Below, piece after piece: positions 1 through 9,200 of a stretch of 54,955 bases of DNA (the first letter of the stretch is position 1; every line of letters begins with the position of its first letter). The translations under genes and the position numbers were made by a program. The stretch covers positions 225,245 through 280,199 of the forward strand of contig NZ_HE578925.1 of assembly GCF_000313565.1 (NCBI RefSeq), read 5' to 3'. This DNA is from Dielma fastidiosa (GTDB lineage: Bacteria; Bacillota_I; Bacilli_A; Erysipelotrichales; Erysipelotrichaceae). The notes beneath the pieces were generated by a model. That model made no database searches, was not told where the DNA came from, and saw only the letters and a program-made list of their open reading frames with translations.

Positions 1-15
1 GCTTCAATTTTTTTA

Positions 16-2676
16 TTATTCATCGGTTGGATCTAAAGGCTCTTCAGTATTTGGATCATCCTTGTGATTGTTTTGAGGATCGTTTTTATCTGTATCTGAA
101 GGAGTTTGATTGCCTGGACCAATTGGTTCATTTGGATCAGTAGGATCGGTTGGACGATTTGGCCGTTCATCATCATCTTTAGACTCAATTGTTGTACAGA
201 TCTTATTGCTGGCGGCGATACCGTTCTTGTAGGCGTAACTGCCGCAGACCTCAACCTTTTGTCCCGGCATGATCGGCAGTAATTCAGACGCTGTATCAGT
301 GGCATAATCGAAGGAACCAAGACTAATGTTATTGCTGGTTACTTCAACACGGTAAACAACCTCACCGAAGATTGCACTTGGATCGTAAAGCTTTGTACCG
401 GAGAAGTTCGGATAACCTTCAACGCCGTGATATTTGCCGTCAAATGGTTCGAGCTTTTCTGCTTCCGGATATGGCGTGAACTTGAAGTTAACCTTAGAGG
501 TAGCATCGTCAAGCTCAGCAGTAAACGTTTTTAATTCAGATAATTCATCAGGCTTTAATTCATTCAATGTCGCAAATTCACTCTTAATTAAACCGGTCGA
601 AATCATTTCATCCGGGGTTCCTTCAGGAACTGCGTAATAACCATTATCGAAGGCACCCTTCACATGGGTTACTGATACAATGCCTGACGGCTGTTGAATT
701 GCTGACGGATAATTATTTTGATGGATAAAATCAAAGAGTTTTTTATTGATTTGTCCTGGTACATTCAAGAGCATTTTATTCGTATCAAACCAAGTAAACT
801 TACCAGCAACTGGTTCATCATAACCTGCCCATGTAGCGGCTGTATACTTAGAAGTATAAACAACCATCCATTTATCTTTCATGGCAACTTCTGGGATACC
901 GTATGCGAGTCCATCCTGTGCCCAGTCTGTCGTACCGGTCTTACCATAAACAGGATATGGTGAAATCATGATTTGAAGCAGATTCTGCCAATTTGTGCTG
1001 ACTGCATCTTCAAGCAATACTGACATCAAATAAGCAGCCTGCGGTGAAATTACATTTACAGATTCATAATTAGGTTCAATGCTTTCGGTTTTGCCGTCTT
1101 TAAATACAATCTTGCGGATCGTATGCGGCTCAATGTAGTTACCATTATTGGCAAAGATGGAGAAGGCGCCGGCCATTTCAACAGGAGTCGTCGTCATATC
1201 AGCACCGCCGATACCATAACCGAAGGAGAAGTCTTCGGCAGTCAGATTTTCAAAGGCTGAGAAGCCGAGCTTTTTCATATGTTCCAGAACTTTGTCAACA
1301 CCGATTGTATCACACAGTTCCTGAAGGGCTGTAATCGCTGTTGTATTTAAGGAAACAGCTACGGCATACTGATAAGTCACATCACCGCGGTTCTGACCGT
1401 CGGCATTATAGAATGGCGTATTTGTACCACGGTATTTCATCGGGGCATCAAGCAGGATATGATCAGTTGCCCAGCCCAGATAATCAAAGGTCAGACAGTA
1501 ATCAATCAACGGTTTAATTGAAGATCCGGACTGCTTAACTACACCATAAGCACGATTTCGCCGATTGTCGCCGTCATAGCCGCGGCCGCCGCCCAATGCG
1601 ATGATCTCACCGTTTTGATTATTCATCAGAGAGAAACCAACCTGGAATAGTTCATCATTTTCAGGATAATTAATACCTGCTTCACCATTTAGAATCTGAT
1701 CCGCTAATTCCTGCGCACCGCGATCCATACTCGTATAGATTTCCATACCGACTACCGTTGGATCAAGGCCGCCGGTCAATTCAATAATTTCTTCACGTAC
1801 TTTATCGATATAGCTTAAATAAGGAGAGGTTTCAAATACGATAGGCCCGCTCAGCTGGAACGCCAATTCAGTATTGGCTGCTAATTCATGCTCTTCTTCA
1901 GTAATATAGCCGTGATACAGCATCAAGTCGAGCGTTTCATTGCGCCGTTCAATGGCTGCGTCATAGTTGTAATATGGATCAAATCCGTTTGGCGCGTTGA
2001 TAACACCGGCCAGGAAGGCTGCTTCGGATAACGTAACCTGCGAGACATCCTTGCCAAAATAATATTGAGCTCCTTTTTGAATGCCGCGGGCTGGACCGCC
2101 AAAGTTGATCAGATTGAGGTACTTCTCAAGAATTTGCTGCTTTGAGATATGACTTTCAGCCTGCATACTTAAGAAAATTTCCTGCACCTTACGGGCAATG
2201 CGGACAAAGCCGTTCGGCGCTTTTTCAAGCTTTGACATATGAGATACGTCAATCATCTGCATGGTCAGCGTTGAACCGCCCTGACCAAGATTTCCTTGTT
2301 TGACATTTTCAAGCGCTGATTTTATAAAGCGGGGAAGGTCAAAACCATTATGCTTATAGAAACGGGAATCCTCGATAGAAAGGAAGGCATCGACGACAAC
2401 CTGAGGTATCTGATCATAAGACACATTTTCACGCGTGCCATCCTCACGGCTTAATTCAATAATAACGTTGCCGTCAGTATCATAAATTACCGAGCTTTCC
2501 TGAGTTTCTAATGAACTGGCATCATACTTTGGTGCATCAGGATCATTCAGAATGCCATCCAGCAAGTAGAAAGCCGAAACACTGCCGATCAGGACCAGCG
2601 AAAGAATAACGATAATGATCGAATTCAGTACCTTAACCCCTTTGCTGCCTTTTTTTATATTGTTGTTATTTTCCAT
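16..2676 (-). CDS. ponA: Class A penicillin-binding protein (PBP1A/PonA type)
   Basis: Bifunctional peptidoglycan synthase that polymerises lipid II and crosslinks stem peptides outside the membrane. I start it at 2676 (886 aa) because GGAGGAT lies 4 bases upstream; an in-frame start at 2709 has no such site. There is one transmembrane anchor at about residues 17-39. The GT51 transglycosylase follows, with catalytic Glu102 in the IEDSRFYKHNG motif and GGSTLTMQ near 133-140. The transpeptidase has SSIK (Ser385, Lys388), SLN and KTG (579-581). The C-terminus holds a beta-rich segment and then a Pro/Asp/Asn-rich tail, probably an unstructured wall-side linker. It overlaps the end of recU by 11 bp, the recU-ponA pairing seen in Bacillus. 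All key residues are present. Confidence 0.95.
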   Translation of the reverse strand: MENNNNIKKGSKGVKVLNSIIIVILSLVLIGSVSAFYLLDGILNDPDAPKYDASSLETQESSVIYDTDGNVIIELSREDGTRENVSYDQIPQVVVDAFLSIEDSRFYKHNGFDLPRFIKSALENVKQGNLGQGGSTLTMQMIDVSHMSKLEKAPNGFVRIARKVQEIFLSMQAESHISKQQILEKYLNLINFGGPARGIQKGAQYYFGKDVSQVTLSEAAFLAGVINAPNGFDPYYNYDAAIERRNETLDLMLYHGYITEEEHELAANTELAFQLSGPIVFETSPYLSYIDKVREEIIELTGGLDPTVVGMEIYTSMDRGAQELADQILNGEAGINYPENDELFQVGFSLMNNQNGEIIALGGGRGYDGDNRRNRAYGVVKQSGSSIKPLIDYCLTFDYLGWATDHILLDAPMKYRGTNTPFYNADGQNRGDVTYQYAVAVSLNTTAITALQELCDTIGVDKVLEHMKKLGFSAFENLTAEDFSFGYGIGGADMTTTPVEMAGAFSIFANNGNYIEPHTIRKIVFKDGKTESIEPNYESVNVISPQAAYLMSVLLEDAVSTNWQNLLQIMISPYPVYGKTGTTDWAQDGLAYGIPEVAMKDKWMVVYTSKYTAATWAGYDEPVAGKFTWFDTNKMLLNVPGQINKKLFDFIHQNNYPSAIQQPSGIVSVTHVKGAFDNGYYAVPEGTPDEMISTGLIKSEFATLNELKPDELSELKTFTAELDDATSKVNFKFTPYPEAEKLEPFDGKYHGVEGYPNFSGTKLYDPSAIFGEVVYRVEVTSNNISLGSFDYATDTASELLPIMPGQKVEVCGSYAYKNGIAASNKICTTIESKDDDERPNRPTDPTDPNEPIGPGNQTPSDTDKNDPQNNHKDDPNTEEPLDPTDE

Positions 2677-3280
2677 TTTTATCCTCCATGAAATAAAGCT
2701 CATCAACATTATCCAGATAGTTCAGACGCGGTGTCAAACCTTCTCTGATCAGTGATCCGTGAGCGCGAATCTCCTGAATCGTTAATGATTTTTTTGTTTC
2801 ATTGTTATAAGCATCAATCACATATGCAGCATCTAAAAGATAAGTTTCATTCAGGCATGTAAAGCGGATTATGACAAATCCGATACCGCCGTGAAGCAAT
2901 ACTTTTTCAAGATGCTTGATTTGATGCGGGTGAATTGCTTTAAATGTAAAGCTGGTCCGGTTTTTGGTTTCTTTAGCCTCAAAATCAATCGCTTTACCCC
3001 GGTAGATGCCGTTATAATCTGTTGTTGAGGGCGTTTTATAATAAGCCTCAACGATCTTGGCGCTGCTTCGTTTGGGATAATCAACTCTTACAACCTGAAT
3101 CGGCGTCGGTTTCTTATGTATCAAAGCACGGTCAATTTCAATATAATAGTCATTGCTGGCGTTGATATCACTTTCCAGCGTCATGCCGCGTCCCATATGA
3201 CTGAGCCGGGCATCGACTTTCAGCGCTTCCGCCGCGGACGTCTGCAAAACATTTGTTTTTTTGGTTGGATAACCAATCAT
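2666..3280 (-). CDS. recU: Holliday junction resolvase RecU
   Basis: Cleaves four-way junctions in recombination and chromosome segregation; the Firmicute counterpart of RuvC. The protein is 204 aa, close to the usual 200-206. The start at 3280 is chosen because AGGTGAT precedes it and because the likely -10 box (3297-3302) falls within the longer reading from 3307. The nuclease core is visible: YNGIYRGKAIDFEAKETKN carries the PD-(D/E)XK-type acidic and lysine residues Asp89, Glu101 and Lys103. It is the first gene of a two-gene operon with ponA and is divergent from gpsB, matching the Bacillus arrangement. Confidence 0.95.
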   Translation of the reverse strand: MIGYPTKKTNVLQTSAAEALKVDARLSHMGRGMTLESDINASNDYYIEIDRALIHKKPTPIQVVRVDYPKRSSAKIVEAYYKTPSTTDYNGIYRGKAIDFEAKETKNRTSFTFKAIHPHQIKHLEKVLLHGGIGFVIIRFTCLNETYLLDAAYVIDAYNNETKKSLTIQEIRAHGSLIREGLTPRLNYLDNVDELYFMEDKNGK

Positions 3281-3296
3281 AGTATCACCTTTTACT

Positions 3297-3302
3297 ATTA
3301 TA
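3297..3302 (-). promoter_or_regulatory. Probable -10 box of the recU-ponA promoter
   Basis: Read on the minus strand this is TATAAT, preceded by TTGGT and lying about 17 bases upstream of the recU start. No convincing -35 box is seen at the right distance, so the call rests on the -10 match and its position. Confidence 0.45.
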
Positions 3303-3403
3303 ACCAATTTGCTTTCTTATTTCCATAGCAAACTAAATTGCTTCTGATTTTACTTGATTTTTGTGCAAAGATTTGAGAAACTATTAGGGTGGAAGGTGAT
3401 TGT

Positions 3404-3718
3404 ATGGACAGAAGATTCAATTTAAAGGTCGAAGATGTGCTTGAAAAGCAGTTTAATATCGATTTTAAAGGTTATGCCGCCAGTGAAGTTGATGAATTTC
3501 TGGATATGGTGATCCAGGATTACCAGCAGTATGAGGAAATGATTCAGGAGCTTGGCGCGACGATGCAGAAGTATGAAAATACAATTGAAACCATGAAAGC
3601 CAAAATATCTGAATTGGAAACCAGCAGTAAAAATGCTGAAGAACACGTGGCTGCTTACAGCAATGTGGATATTTTAAAACGTCTTTCACGTTTGGAAGCT
3701 GAAGTTTTCAAACGCTAA
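3404..3718 (+). CDS. gpsB: Cell division regulator GpsB (DivIVA-like)
   Basis: Small cytoplasmic coiled-coil protein that links class A PBPs such as PBP1 to the division and elongation machineries. The 104-aa protein has the DivIVA/GpsB N-terminal membrane-binding domain (about residues 1-60, with DFKGYAASEVDEFLD), a coiled coil, and the short C-terminal multimerisation helix ending in LKRLSRLEAEVFKR. The start at 3404 (ATG) is preferred to the in-frame GTG at 3389 because GGAAGGTGA lies just ahead of it. It sits opposite recU-ponA and directly before rnpB, a conserved Firmicute neighbourhood, and its PBP client is encoded 1 kb away. Confidence 0.93.
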   Translation: MDRRFNLKVEDVLEKQFNIDFKGYAASEVDEFLDMVIQDYQQYEEMIQELGATMQKYENTIETMKAKISELETSSKNAEEHVAAYSNVDILKRLSRLEAEVFKR

Positions 3719-4067
3719 AGTTAACATTTGGGCAACCGCTGACTGCCTGCAGTTAGAGGAAAGTCCATGCTCGCACGTCCTGCGATGGACGTAGTGTTTG
3801 TGCTGGCTGAATCAATAAGGCCAGGCAGAGAAATCTGACGGCCGGTAATTCGCCTAAGGGAAACTATGGCGGAACCGTTAATGTGCCACAGAGACGAGCG
3901 CTGAAGAAATTCAGCGGATGGAACGGGTAAACCCCACAAGCGAGAAACCCAAATTTGGTAGGGGAATCTGTGTGAATGAACTGAAAGGATCACAGGACAT
4001 AGCAATATGTAGATAAATGGTTGCCACTTCTTAGGAAGGACAGAACATGGCTTACAAAATGTTGACT
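3719..4067 (+). ncRNA. rnpB: RNase P RNA, type B (Bacillus-like)
   Basis: Catalytic RNA of RNase P, which matures the 5' ends of tRNAs. Conserved core elements are readable in order: GAGGAAAGTCCATGCTCGCA near the 5' end, GTAGTGTTTGTGCTGGCTGA and CAATAAGGCCAGGCAGAG typical of type B, AAACCCCACAAGCGAGAAAC in the middle, and ACAGAACATGGCTTACA at the 3' end. The closing P1 helix can be drawn between 3720-3729 and 4057-4066. The gene begins right after the gpsB stop and ends at a terminator hairpin, so the boundaries should be right within a few bases. Confidence 0.96.
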
Positions 4068-4069
4068 TT

Positions 4070-4093
4070 AAACACTCCTTGTGAGTGTTTTTT
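4070..4093 (+). terminator. rnpB terminator
   Basis: Perfect hairpin AAACACTC / GAGTGTTT with a CTTGT loop, followed by a T run. It sits 3 bases after the P1 helix of RNase P RNA. Confidence 0.9.
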
Positions 4094-4371
4094 AATTTCA
4101 TCAAAAATGAGGATGATTTTTTAGTGATATTATAGAATATACCCATTCACTTATGACAGCAGCTTGTATGAAAGGAATAAAATTGGCATAAATACAATAT
4201 TTTTCTTTATGGAATTGCATGTTTAAATGATGATTGGCATTTTACTTAATTTTAGAAGAAAATGGTAAAATTATGTTTTTTCTTGTTGTTTTGATAAATC
4301 CGTGCTTTTCTATAAAAAATCGGTTATACTAAATGAGGCAGGTGAGTGGTTCTTGTGTTTATTTACTTTCC
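4094..4371. other. AT-rich intergenic stretch upstream of rodZ
   Basis: Between the rnpB terminator and the rodZ promoter I see no plausible gene, tRNA or repeat. The sequence is strongly AT-rich with homopolymeric T and A tracts, including TTGATA at 4291-4296 and TATACT at 4325-4330, which are too far apart (28 bp) to act as one promoter. Confidence 0.6.
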
Positions 4372-4400
4372 TTGCTGAAATTGATATAATAAATTATAAT
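4372..4400 (+). promoter_or_regulatory. Sigma-A-type promoter of the rodZ operon
   Basis: TTGCTG (4372-4377), a 17-bp spacer, then a consensus TATAAT (4395-4400), 29 bp before the rodZ start. Confidence 0.8.
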
Positions 4401-4429
4401 GAATTAAAATACCGACAAAGGGTGATTAA

Positions 4430-5341
4430 ATGAAAGAAATAGGAGAACTTCTAAAACAAAAAAGACTTGAAAAAGGTTACACCATAGATGAAGTCAGTGA
4501 CAAGACTCGTTTATCTATTCCTCATATTAAAGCGATCGAAGCCGGCAATGTAGATTATTTTAAAAATGATTTACCTTATCTTCGGTATTTTCTGCGTTCT
4601 TATTGTGAATTGGTTGATGTTGATTTTGATTCAATCAAGGATCAGCTGCAGGATGTTGTAGAGGAGTATACGCATACTTTTTCTATTAAATCCATGGAAG
4701 AACATAAAAAAATTGAAGAGCATGTACGCACGCATAATGCCGAACAGAAGAAAACCCAAAAGAGCAAGAAGCGTAAATCACGCCAGCATATTGATTTTTC
4801 ATTGATATCTTTTCTGACCATTGTTATTATCGTGATTGCTTCGGTTATATTTGTAGCGGGATTCTTTATTTTAAGAAATATGCAGACACCGCTGCAGCCT
4901 AATCCACCGATTGTTACACCGACGCCAAGCGATCAAGTTCCTGATCCTGTACCTGTTGAACCAGAACCTGATCCTGAACCAGAAGCCACGCTGAATGTTT
5001 CTGCGAAGGATGCGACGACTTATGTGATCAGCGGTTATGGTGACGCGGAAGAATTGACGCTGACTGTTGAATTTGTGCCGCGCGCGTGGTTCCAGGCTAC
5101 CAAGGATGGTGTAGTGCTGAGTGATCCAACGGCGAAAATCTATGAATCCGGTGAGACGCTGCAGTTAAAGCTGAATCCGAGTGTGGATAAGGTGCTGGAT
5201 CTTAGAATTGGTTATTTTGCGGGAATGAAATTTAAAGTGAATGATGTAGAAGTGAAGCTGGATGATTCAATTGCTAATACACCTGGATCATTGACAATCA
5301 GCTTTGAAATTGGAGGAAAATCTAGTGAATCTGCCGAATAA
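4430..5341 (+). CDS. rodZ: Cell-shape protein RodZ
   Basis: Bitopic membrane protein that couples the cytoplasmic shape cytoskeleton to the wall-elongation machinery. The 303-aa product has an N-terminal XRE-like helix-turn-helix (about 1-65, GELLKQKRLEKGYTIDEVSD), a basic stretch just before one transmembrane segment (about 124-148), a Pro/Glu-rich linker (about 152-187) and a beta-rich RodZ C-terminal (DUF4115-like) domain to the end. The ribosome-binding site is AAAGGGTGATTAA. It leads the rodZ-pgsA-cinA-recA operon; the Bacillus homologue YmfM also precedes pgsA. Confidence 0.9.
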   Translation: MKEIGELLKQKRLEKGYTIDEVSDKTRLSIPHIKAIEAGNVDYFKNDLPYLRYFLRSYCELVDVDFDSIKDQLQDVVEEYTHTFSIKSMEEHKKIEEHVRTHNAEQKKTQKSKKRKSRQHIDFSLISFLTIVIIVIASVIFVAGFFILRNMQTPLQPNPPIVTPTPSDQVPDPVPVEPEPDPEPEATLNVSAKDATTYVISGYGDAEELTLTVEFVPRAWFQATKDGVVLSDPTAKIYESGETLQLKLNPSVDKVLDLRIGYFAGMKFKVNDVEVKLDDSIANTPGSLTISFEIGGKSSESAE

Positions 5342-5918
5342 ATTATCTTGTTTCAGAATGGCAATTGTGCCGCTGATCGTTCTTGTTATGCTGTTTCCTT
5401 ACGCACAGTTCTCAATTGCAATGCCGGATTTTCAGTTTGGCTTTGTGACCTTGCCATTAAAGAATATTTTAGTGCTGGTGCTTTTCGCAATTGCTTCGTT
5501 TACGGATTTCCTTGATGGTCATATTGCCCGTTCAAGAAATCTGATAACTTCTTTTGGAAAATTTATCGATCCTATTGCGGATAAGCTGCTGGTAAATACA
5601 ATGTTTGTGATGTTTGCCGCAACTGCGGTTGTACCGGTAGTGCCGGTCATTATTATGATTTGGCGGGATACGATTGTAGATGGCCTGCGAATGAATGCGG
5701 CGCAGAAGGGAAAGGTTGTAGCTGCCGGTTTCCTTGGTAAACTGAAAACAGTTACGCAGATGCTGGCGATTATAGTGATACTGCTGAATAATCTGCCGTT
5801 TGAATTAGTTCGTTTTCCGATGAGTGATTTTTTACTTTGGTTTGCGACATTGATTTCGGTGGCGTCAGGAATTTCTTATTTTATGCAGCTTAAGGATATT
5901 ATTATGGAGTCAATGTAA
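5325..5918 (+). CDS. pgsA: CDP-diacylglycerol-glycerol-3-phosphate 3-phosphatidyltransferase
   Basis: Makes phosphatidylglycerol phosphate, the committed step to the anionic phospholipids phosphatidylglycerol and cardiolipin. The CDP-alcohol phosphotransferase signature is exact: Asp64-Gly65-x2-Ala68-Arg69-x8-Gly78-x3-Asp82-x3-Asp86. Several hydrophobic helices make it an integral membrane protein. I place the start at the GTG at 5325 (197 aa) because GGAGG lies 8 bases upstream and the family begins with a short Asn-Pro-Asn/Leu-rich leader like MNLPNKLS; an ATG at 5304 would put that site inside the gene. It overlaps rodZ by 17 bp and the next gene by 1 bp. Confidence 0.93.
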   Translation: MNLPNKLSCFRMAIVPLIVLVMLFPYAQFSIAMPDFQFGFVTLPLKNILVLVLFAIASFTDFLDGHIARSRNLITSFGKFIDPIADKLLVNTMFVMFAATAVVPVVPVIIMIWRDTIVDGLRMNAAQKGKVVAAGFLGKLKTVTQMLAIIVILLNNLPFELVRFPMSDFLLWFATLISVASGISYFMQLKDIIMESM

Positions 5919-6481
5919 TGCAGGCATTGGTTGATGCATTGAAAGCAGAAGCGCTGAGTATCGGCACCTGTGAGAGTTTAACCGGCGGTATGTTTGCCTC
6001 TGAGCTGACTTCAGTGCCGGGGGTATCTGCTGTTTTTAAGGGTGGGTTTGTTACCTATTGGAATACATGTAAAATTGATGTTGTGCATGTAAGTGCGGAA
6101 ACGATTGATAAATACGGTGTTGTGTCAGCACCGACCGCAATTGAAATGGCTGAAAAAAGCCGGCTGCTGCTTGAATGCGGCTGCTGTATCTCTTTTACTG
6201 GCAATGCCGGTCCTGATGTTTTGGAAGGTAAACCGGCTGGCCTTGTTTACAGCGCGGTGGCTTTTGATGACGCGGTTTATGTTTATAAGCTTCAGTTAAG
6301 CGGCGAGCGAAACGCGTTAAGGCATCAGGTATGTGAAGTAATGAAAGAAATTCTGCGGCAGCTTGTGGGAAGCCGGCATGCAGCTGATTTTGAAAAGCAG
6401 CATCAAAGATTAATAGAAAATTTAGGCATTATGGAGTATAACGCATATATAAAAAGTGTGAAGGAGCAGAATCATGGATGA
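5918..6481 (+). CDS. CinA C-terminal domain protein (PncC-type nicotinamide-nucleotide amidase)
   Basis: The family deamidates nicotinamide mononucleotide to recycle the pyridine nucleotide released, for example, by NAD-dependent DNA ligase. The 187-aa protein contains only the C-terminal domain of CinA. It has CESLTGG (catalytic-serine region at Ser20), a [16 protein letters not shown] segment and the SFTGNAGPD...KPAGLVY motif. The N-terminal molybdopterin-like COG1058 domain of full-length CinA is absent. About 30 residues after the conserved domain are not recognisable. It starts in the pgsA stop (TAATG) and overlaps recA by 8 bp, the classical cinA-recA coupling. Confidence 0.85.
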   Translation: MQALVDALKAEALSIGTCESLTGGMFASELTSVPGVSAVFKGGFVTYWNTCKIDVVHVSAETIDKYGVVSAPTAIEMAEKSRLLLECGCCISFTGNAGPDVLEGKPAGLVYSAVAFDDAVYVYKLQLSGERNALRHQVCEVMKEILRQLVGSRHAADFEKQHQRLIENLGIMEYNAYIKSVKEQNHG

Positions 6482-7499
6482 AAAGAAAACAGATAAGATG
6501 TTAGAGAAGGAAGCGGATAAAAAGGATTCACTGCTTCAAGATACAATTAAACAAATTGAGAAACAATATGGCAAGGGTTCAATTATGAAATTAGGGGACC
6601 GTGCCAATGTGGATATTGATGCGATTCCTTCCGGTTCAATTAAACTGGATTTAGCATTGGGTATCGGCGGGTATCCGAAGGGCAGAATTATTGAAATTTA
6701 TGGTCCTGAATCAAGCGGTAAGACAACCTTAGCGCTGCATGCGATTGCGGAGGTGCAGAAACGCGGCGGCCGCGCGGCTTTTATCGATGCTGAAAATGCG
6801 ATTGATCCGCTTTATGCACAGAATTTGGGTGTGCAGATTAATGATTTGATTCTGTCACAGCCGGATAGCGGTGAACAGGCTCTTGAAATTACTGAATTGC
6901 TGATTAAATCGAATGCAATTGATTTAGTTGTCATTGACTCAGTCGCTGCCTTGGTGCCGCAGGCTGAATTAGATGGTGAAATGAGTGATTCACAGGTTGG
7001 CCTTCAGGCACGTTTAATGTCAAAGGCGATGCGTAAGCTGGCGGGAGTGATGAACCGCAGTGAATGTACGGCGATTTTTATTAATCAGCTGCGTGAGAAG
7101 GTAGGCATCATGTTCGGTAATCCGGAGACGACGCCGGGCGGCCGTGCTTTGAAATTCTATTCTTCTGTGCGCCTTGATATCCGTAAGAGTGAGGCAATTA
7201 AGAATGGCTCTGATATCATCGGTAATAAAGTGAATGTCAAAGTAGTTAAAAATAAGGTAGCGCCGCCATTTAAGGTCGCAGCGATTGAAATTATGTATGG
7301 CGAAGGAATTTCCTTTGTCGGCGAGCTTGTCGATTTATGTGTTGATTATGAAGTCATTCAGAAGAGCGGTGCTTGGTTCTCTTATAAGGGAGACAAGATC
7401 GGTCAGGGCCGTGAAGCGGTTAAGGCTTATCTTAAGGCGAATAAGGATGTTCAGGATGAAATTTACGGTTTGCTGAAAGAAAAACTGAATGCCAGATAA
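6474..7499 (+). CDS. recA: Recombinase RecA
   Basis: ATP-dependent strand-exchange protein that forms filaments on single-stranded DNA and triggers LexA self-cleavage. The protein is 341 aa. It has Walker A GPESSGKT (77-84), the Walker B region [12 protein letters not shown], the DNA-binding loop with [12 protein letters not shown], and [22 protein letters not shown]. The N-terminus is slightly long and lysine-rich before the conserved QYGKGSIM. Translation is coupled to the preceding gene by an 8-bp overlap with GGAG upstream. I see no clear LexA box ahead of the gene; none would be expected inside the operon. Confidence 0.98.
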   Translation: MDEKKTDKMLEKEADKKDSLLQDTIKQIEKQYGKGSIMKLGDRANVDIDAIPSGSIKLDLALGIGGYPKGRIIEIYGPESSGKTTLALHAIAEVQKRGGRAAFIDAENAIDPLYAQNLGVQINDLILSQPDSGEQALEITELLIKSNAIDLVVIDSVAALVPQAELDGEMSDSQVGLQARLMSKAMRKLAGVMNRSECTAIFINQLREKVGIMFGNPETTPGGRALKFYSSVRLDIRKSEAIKNGSDIIGNKVNVKVVKNKVAPPFKVAAIEIMYGEGISFVGELVDLCVDYEVIQKSGAWFSYKGDKIGQGREAVKAYLKANKDVQDEIYGLLKEKLNAR

Positions 7500-7500
7500 C

Positions 7501-7524
7501 AAGAGATGCACAGCATCTCTTTTG
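7501..7524 (+). terminator. recA operon terminator
   Basis: AAGAGATGC / GCATCTCTT stem with an ACA loop and T run immediately after the recA stop codon. Confidence 0.9.
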
Positions 7525-7562
7525 CATTTTCAGGAATACTTGTTAAGTTTAAATAATTTGGG

Positions 7563-7591
7563 TTGTGAAATGTGTGAGAATTGTGTAAAAT
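7563..7591 (+). promoter_or_regulatory. Promoter of rny-ymdB
   Basis: TTGTGA (7563-7568), 17-bp spacer, TAAAAT (7586-7591). A reasonable but not perfect sigma-A match, 53 bp before the rny start. Confidence 0.6.
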
Positions 7592-7644
7592 AATAAAGGG
7601 AGTTTTATTTACTCTCTCATAAAATGACAAAAGGAGGTCAGAGG

Positions 7645-9198
7645 ATGGAAAATCCTATTACTTTTCTCTTGTCAGGGATGATAGGTTTAGTTCTTGGTAT
7701 CGTCATTATGGCGATCAGATCAAGGGCTGGTTTAAATAGGGATCAACAAAAGGCGGAGGAAATCCTGAAGGAAGCGAAGGCGAAAGCTGATAATACGCTG
7801 AAACAGGCAATCCTGGATGGCCGCACACAAACTCATGAAATGAAGCTTGCTGCTGAAAAAGAAATTAAAGAACGTAAACAGGAAGTTTCGGATATGGAAA
7901 ATAAATTGCTTCGCAGAGAAGATAATTTGAATTTTCGTGATGAAACTTTAACAACTAAAGAACAGCAGATTGATCAGAAAAACAGTCAATTAACTAAAAA
8001 AATGTCTGAACTAGACGAGATGGAAAAGAAACTTCAGGAGAAAATCGATGTCCAGGTAACGGAATTGGAAAGAGTTGCCGCTATGTCGACGAATGAAGCG
8101 AAGAAAGAATTATTTGATATCGTTGAAAAACGTATGGAGAATGAAGTAGTTGCATATATCAAAGAAAAAGAAGATGAGGCGAAGAGTGTTGCTGCTGAAA
8201 AGGCGCGCAATATCATTGCTTTATCCATTCAGCGTTTATCTCAAGATGAAGCGGTGGAACGGACAGTTTCTGTTGTAACGCTGCCGACAGAAGAGATGAA
8301 GGGACGTATTATCGGCCGTGAAGGACGCAATATCAAGGCAATTGAACAGGCTACGGGTGTTGATTTAATTATTGATGATACACCGGAAACTATTACCGTT
8401 TCATGCTTTGATCCAATCCGCCGTGAGGTAGCCCGCATCGCTCTTGAAACTTTGATTCGTGATGGCCGCATCCAGCCGGGCAGAATCGAAGAAGTTGTAA
8501 ACAAGGTGCGTAATGAAATTAATGCCAACATTGTTAAGGTTGGTGAGGATACCGTATTTAAGCTGGGTATCGGTAAGATCGACCGTGAGATCGTTAAATT
8601 GATCGGCCGTCTGAAATATCGTTACAGCTATGGTCAAAATGCCCTCCAGCATTCTATGGAGGTTGCTTATCTGACTGGCATGATGGCCGCTGAATTAGGC
8701 TTGAATCAAAATCTTGCAAAACGTGCGGGTTTACTGCATGATATTGGCAAGGCACTTGATTTTGAAGTGGAAGGCAGTCATATTGAGCTTGGTTATAAAT
8801 TCTGTAAGAAGCATGGTGAAAGTGACGTTGTGCTGAATGCAATACAGTCGCATCACGGTGAAGTAGAACCTACTTATCTGATTTCTAATCTTGTACAGGC
8901 TGCCGATACATTAAGCGCGGCTCGTCCGGGTGCCCGTTATGAGGCAATGCAGAATTATATCAACCGCCTTGAGGAATTAGAGAAAATTACTAAGAGCTTT
9001 GATGGTGTTGATCAATGCTATGCGATTCAGGCAGGCCGTGAGATTCGTGTGCTGGTTCATCCGGATAAAGTGGATGATAACGCATGTACGAAGCTGGCCC
9101 GCGGTATTCGTGATAAGATTGAGGCTGAGCTTACTTATCCAGGCCAAATCAAGGTTACGGTTATTCGTGAATTAAGAGCGAGTGAATTGGCTAAATAA
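7645..9198 (+). CDS. rny: Ribonuclease Y
   Basis: Membrane-anchored endoribonuclease that starts decay and processing of many mRNAs in Firmicutes. The start at 7645 (517 aa) follows AAGGAGG with a 7-base gap. The order is one N-terminal membrane segment (about 5-23), a long charged coiled coil (about 30-200), a KH RNA-binding domain with GRIIGREGRNIKAIE, and an HD metal-dependent phosphodiesterase domain with His365-Asp366 in LLHDIGKALD. The C-terminal region contains HHGEVEPTYL. Length and domains match the Bacillus enzyme (520 aa). It forms an operon with ymdB, as in Bacillus. Confidence 0.97.
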   Translation: MENPITFLLSGMIGLVLGIVIMAIRSRAGLNRDQQKAEEILKEAKAKADNTLKQAILDGRTQTHEMKLAAEKEIKERKQEVSDMENKLLRREDNLNFRDETLTTKEQQIDQKNSQLTKKMSELDEMEKKLQEKIDVQVTELERVAAMSTNEAKKELFDIVEKRMENEVVAYIKEKEDEAKSVAAEKARNIIALSIQRLSQDEAVERTVSVVTLPTEEMKGRIIGREGRNIKAIEQATGVDLIIDDTPETITVSCFDPIRREVARIALETLIRDGRIQPGRIEEVVNKVRNEINANIVKVGEDTVFKLGIGKIDREIVKLIGRLKYRYSYGQNALQHSMEVAYLTGMMAAELGLNQNLAKRAGLLHDIGKALDFEVEGSHIELGYKFCKKHGESDVVLNAIQSHHGEVEPTYLISNLVQAADTLSAARPGARYEAMQNYINRLEELEKITKSFDGVDQCYAIQAGREIRVLVHPDKVDDNACTKLARGIRDKIEAELTYPGQIKVTVIRELRASELAK

Positions 9199-9200
9199 CG

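Noticed and set aside
3721-4146. Minus-strand 141-codon frame
   Set aside because: It lies entirely opposite the RNase P RNA and has no ribosome-binding site.
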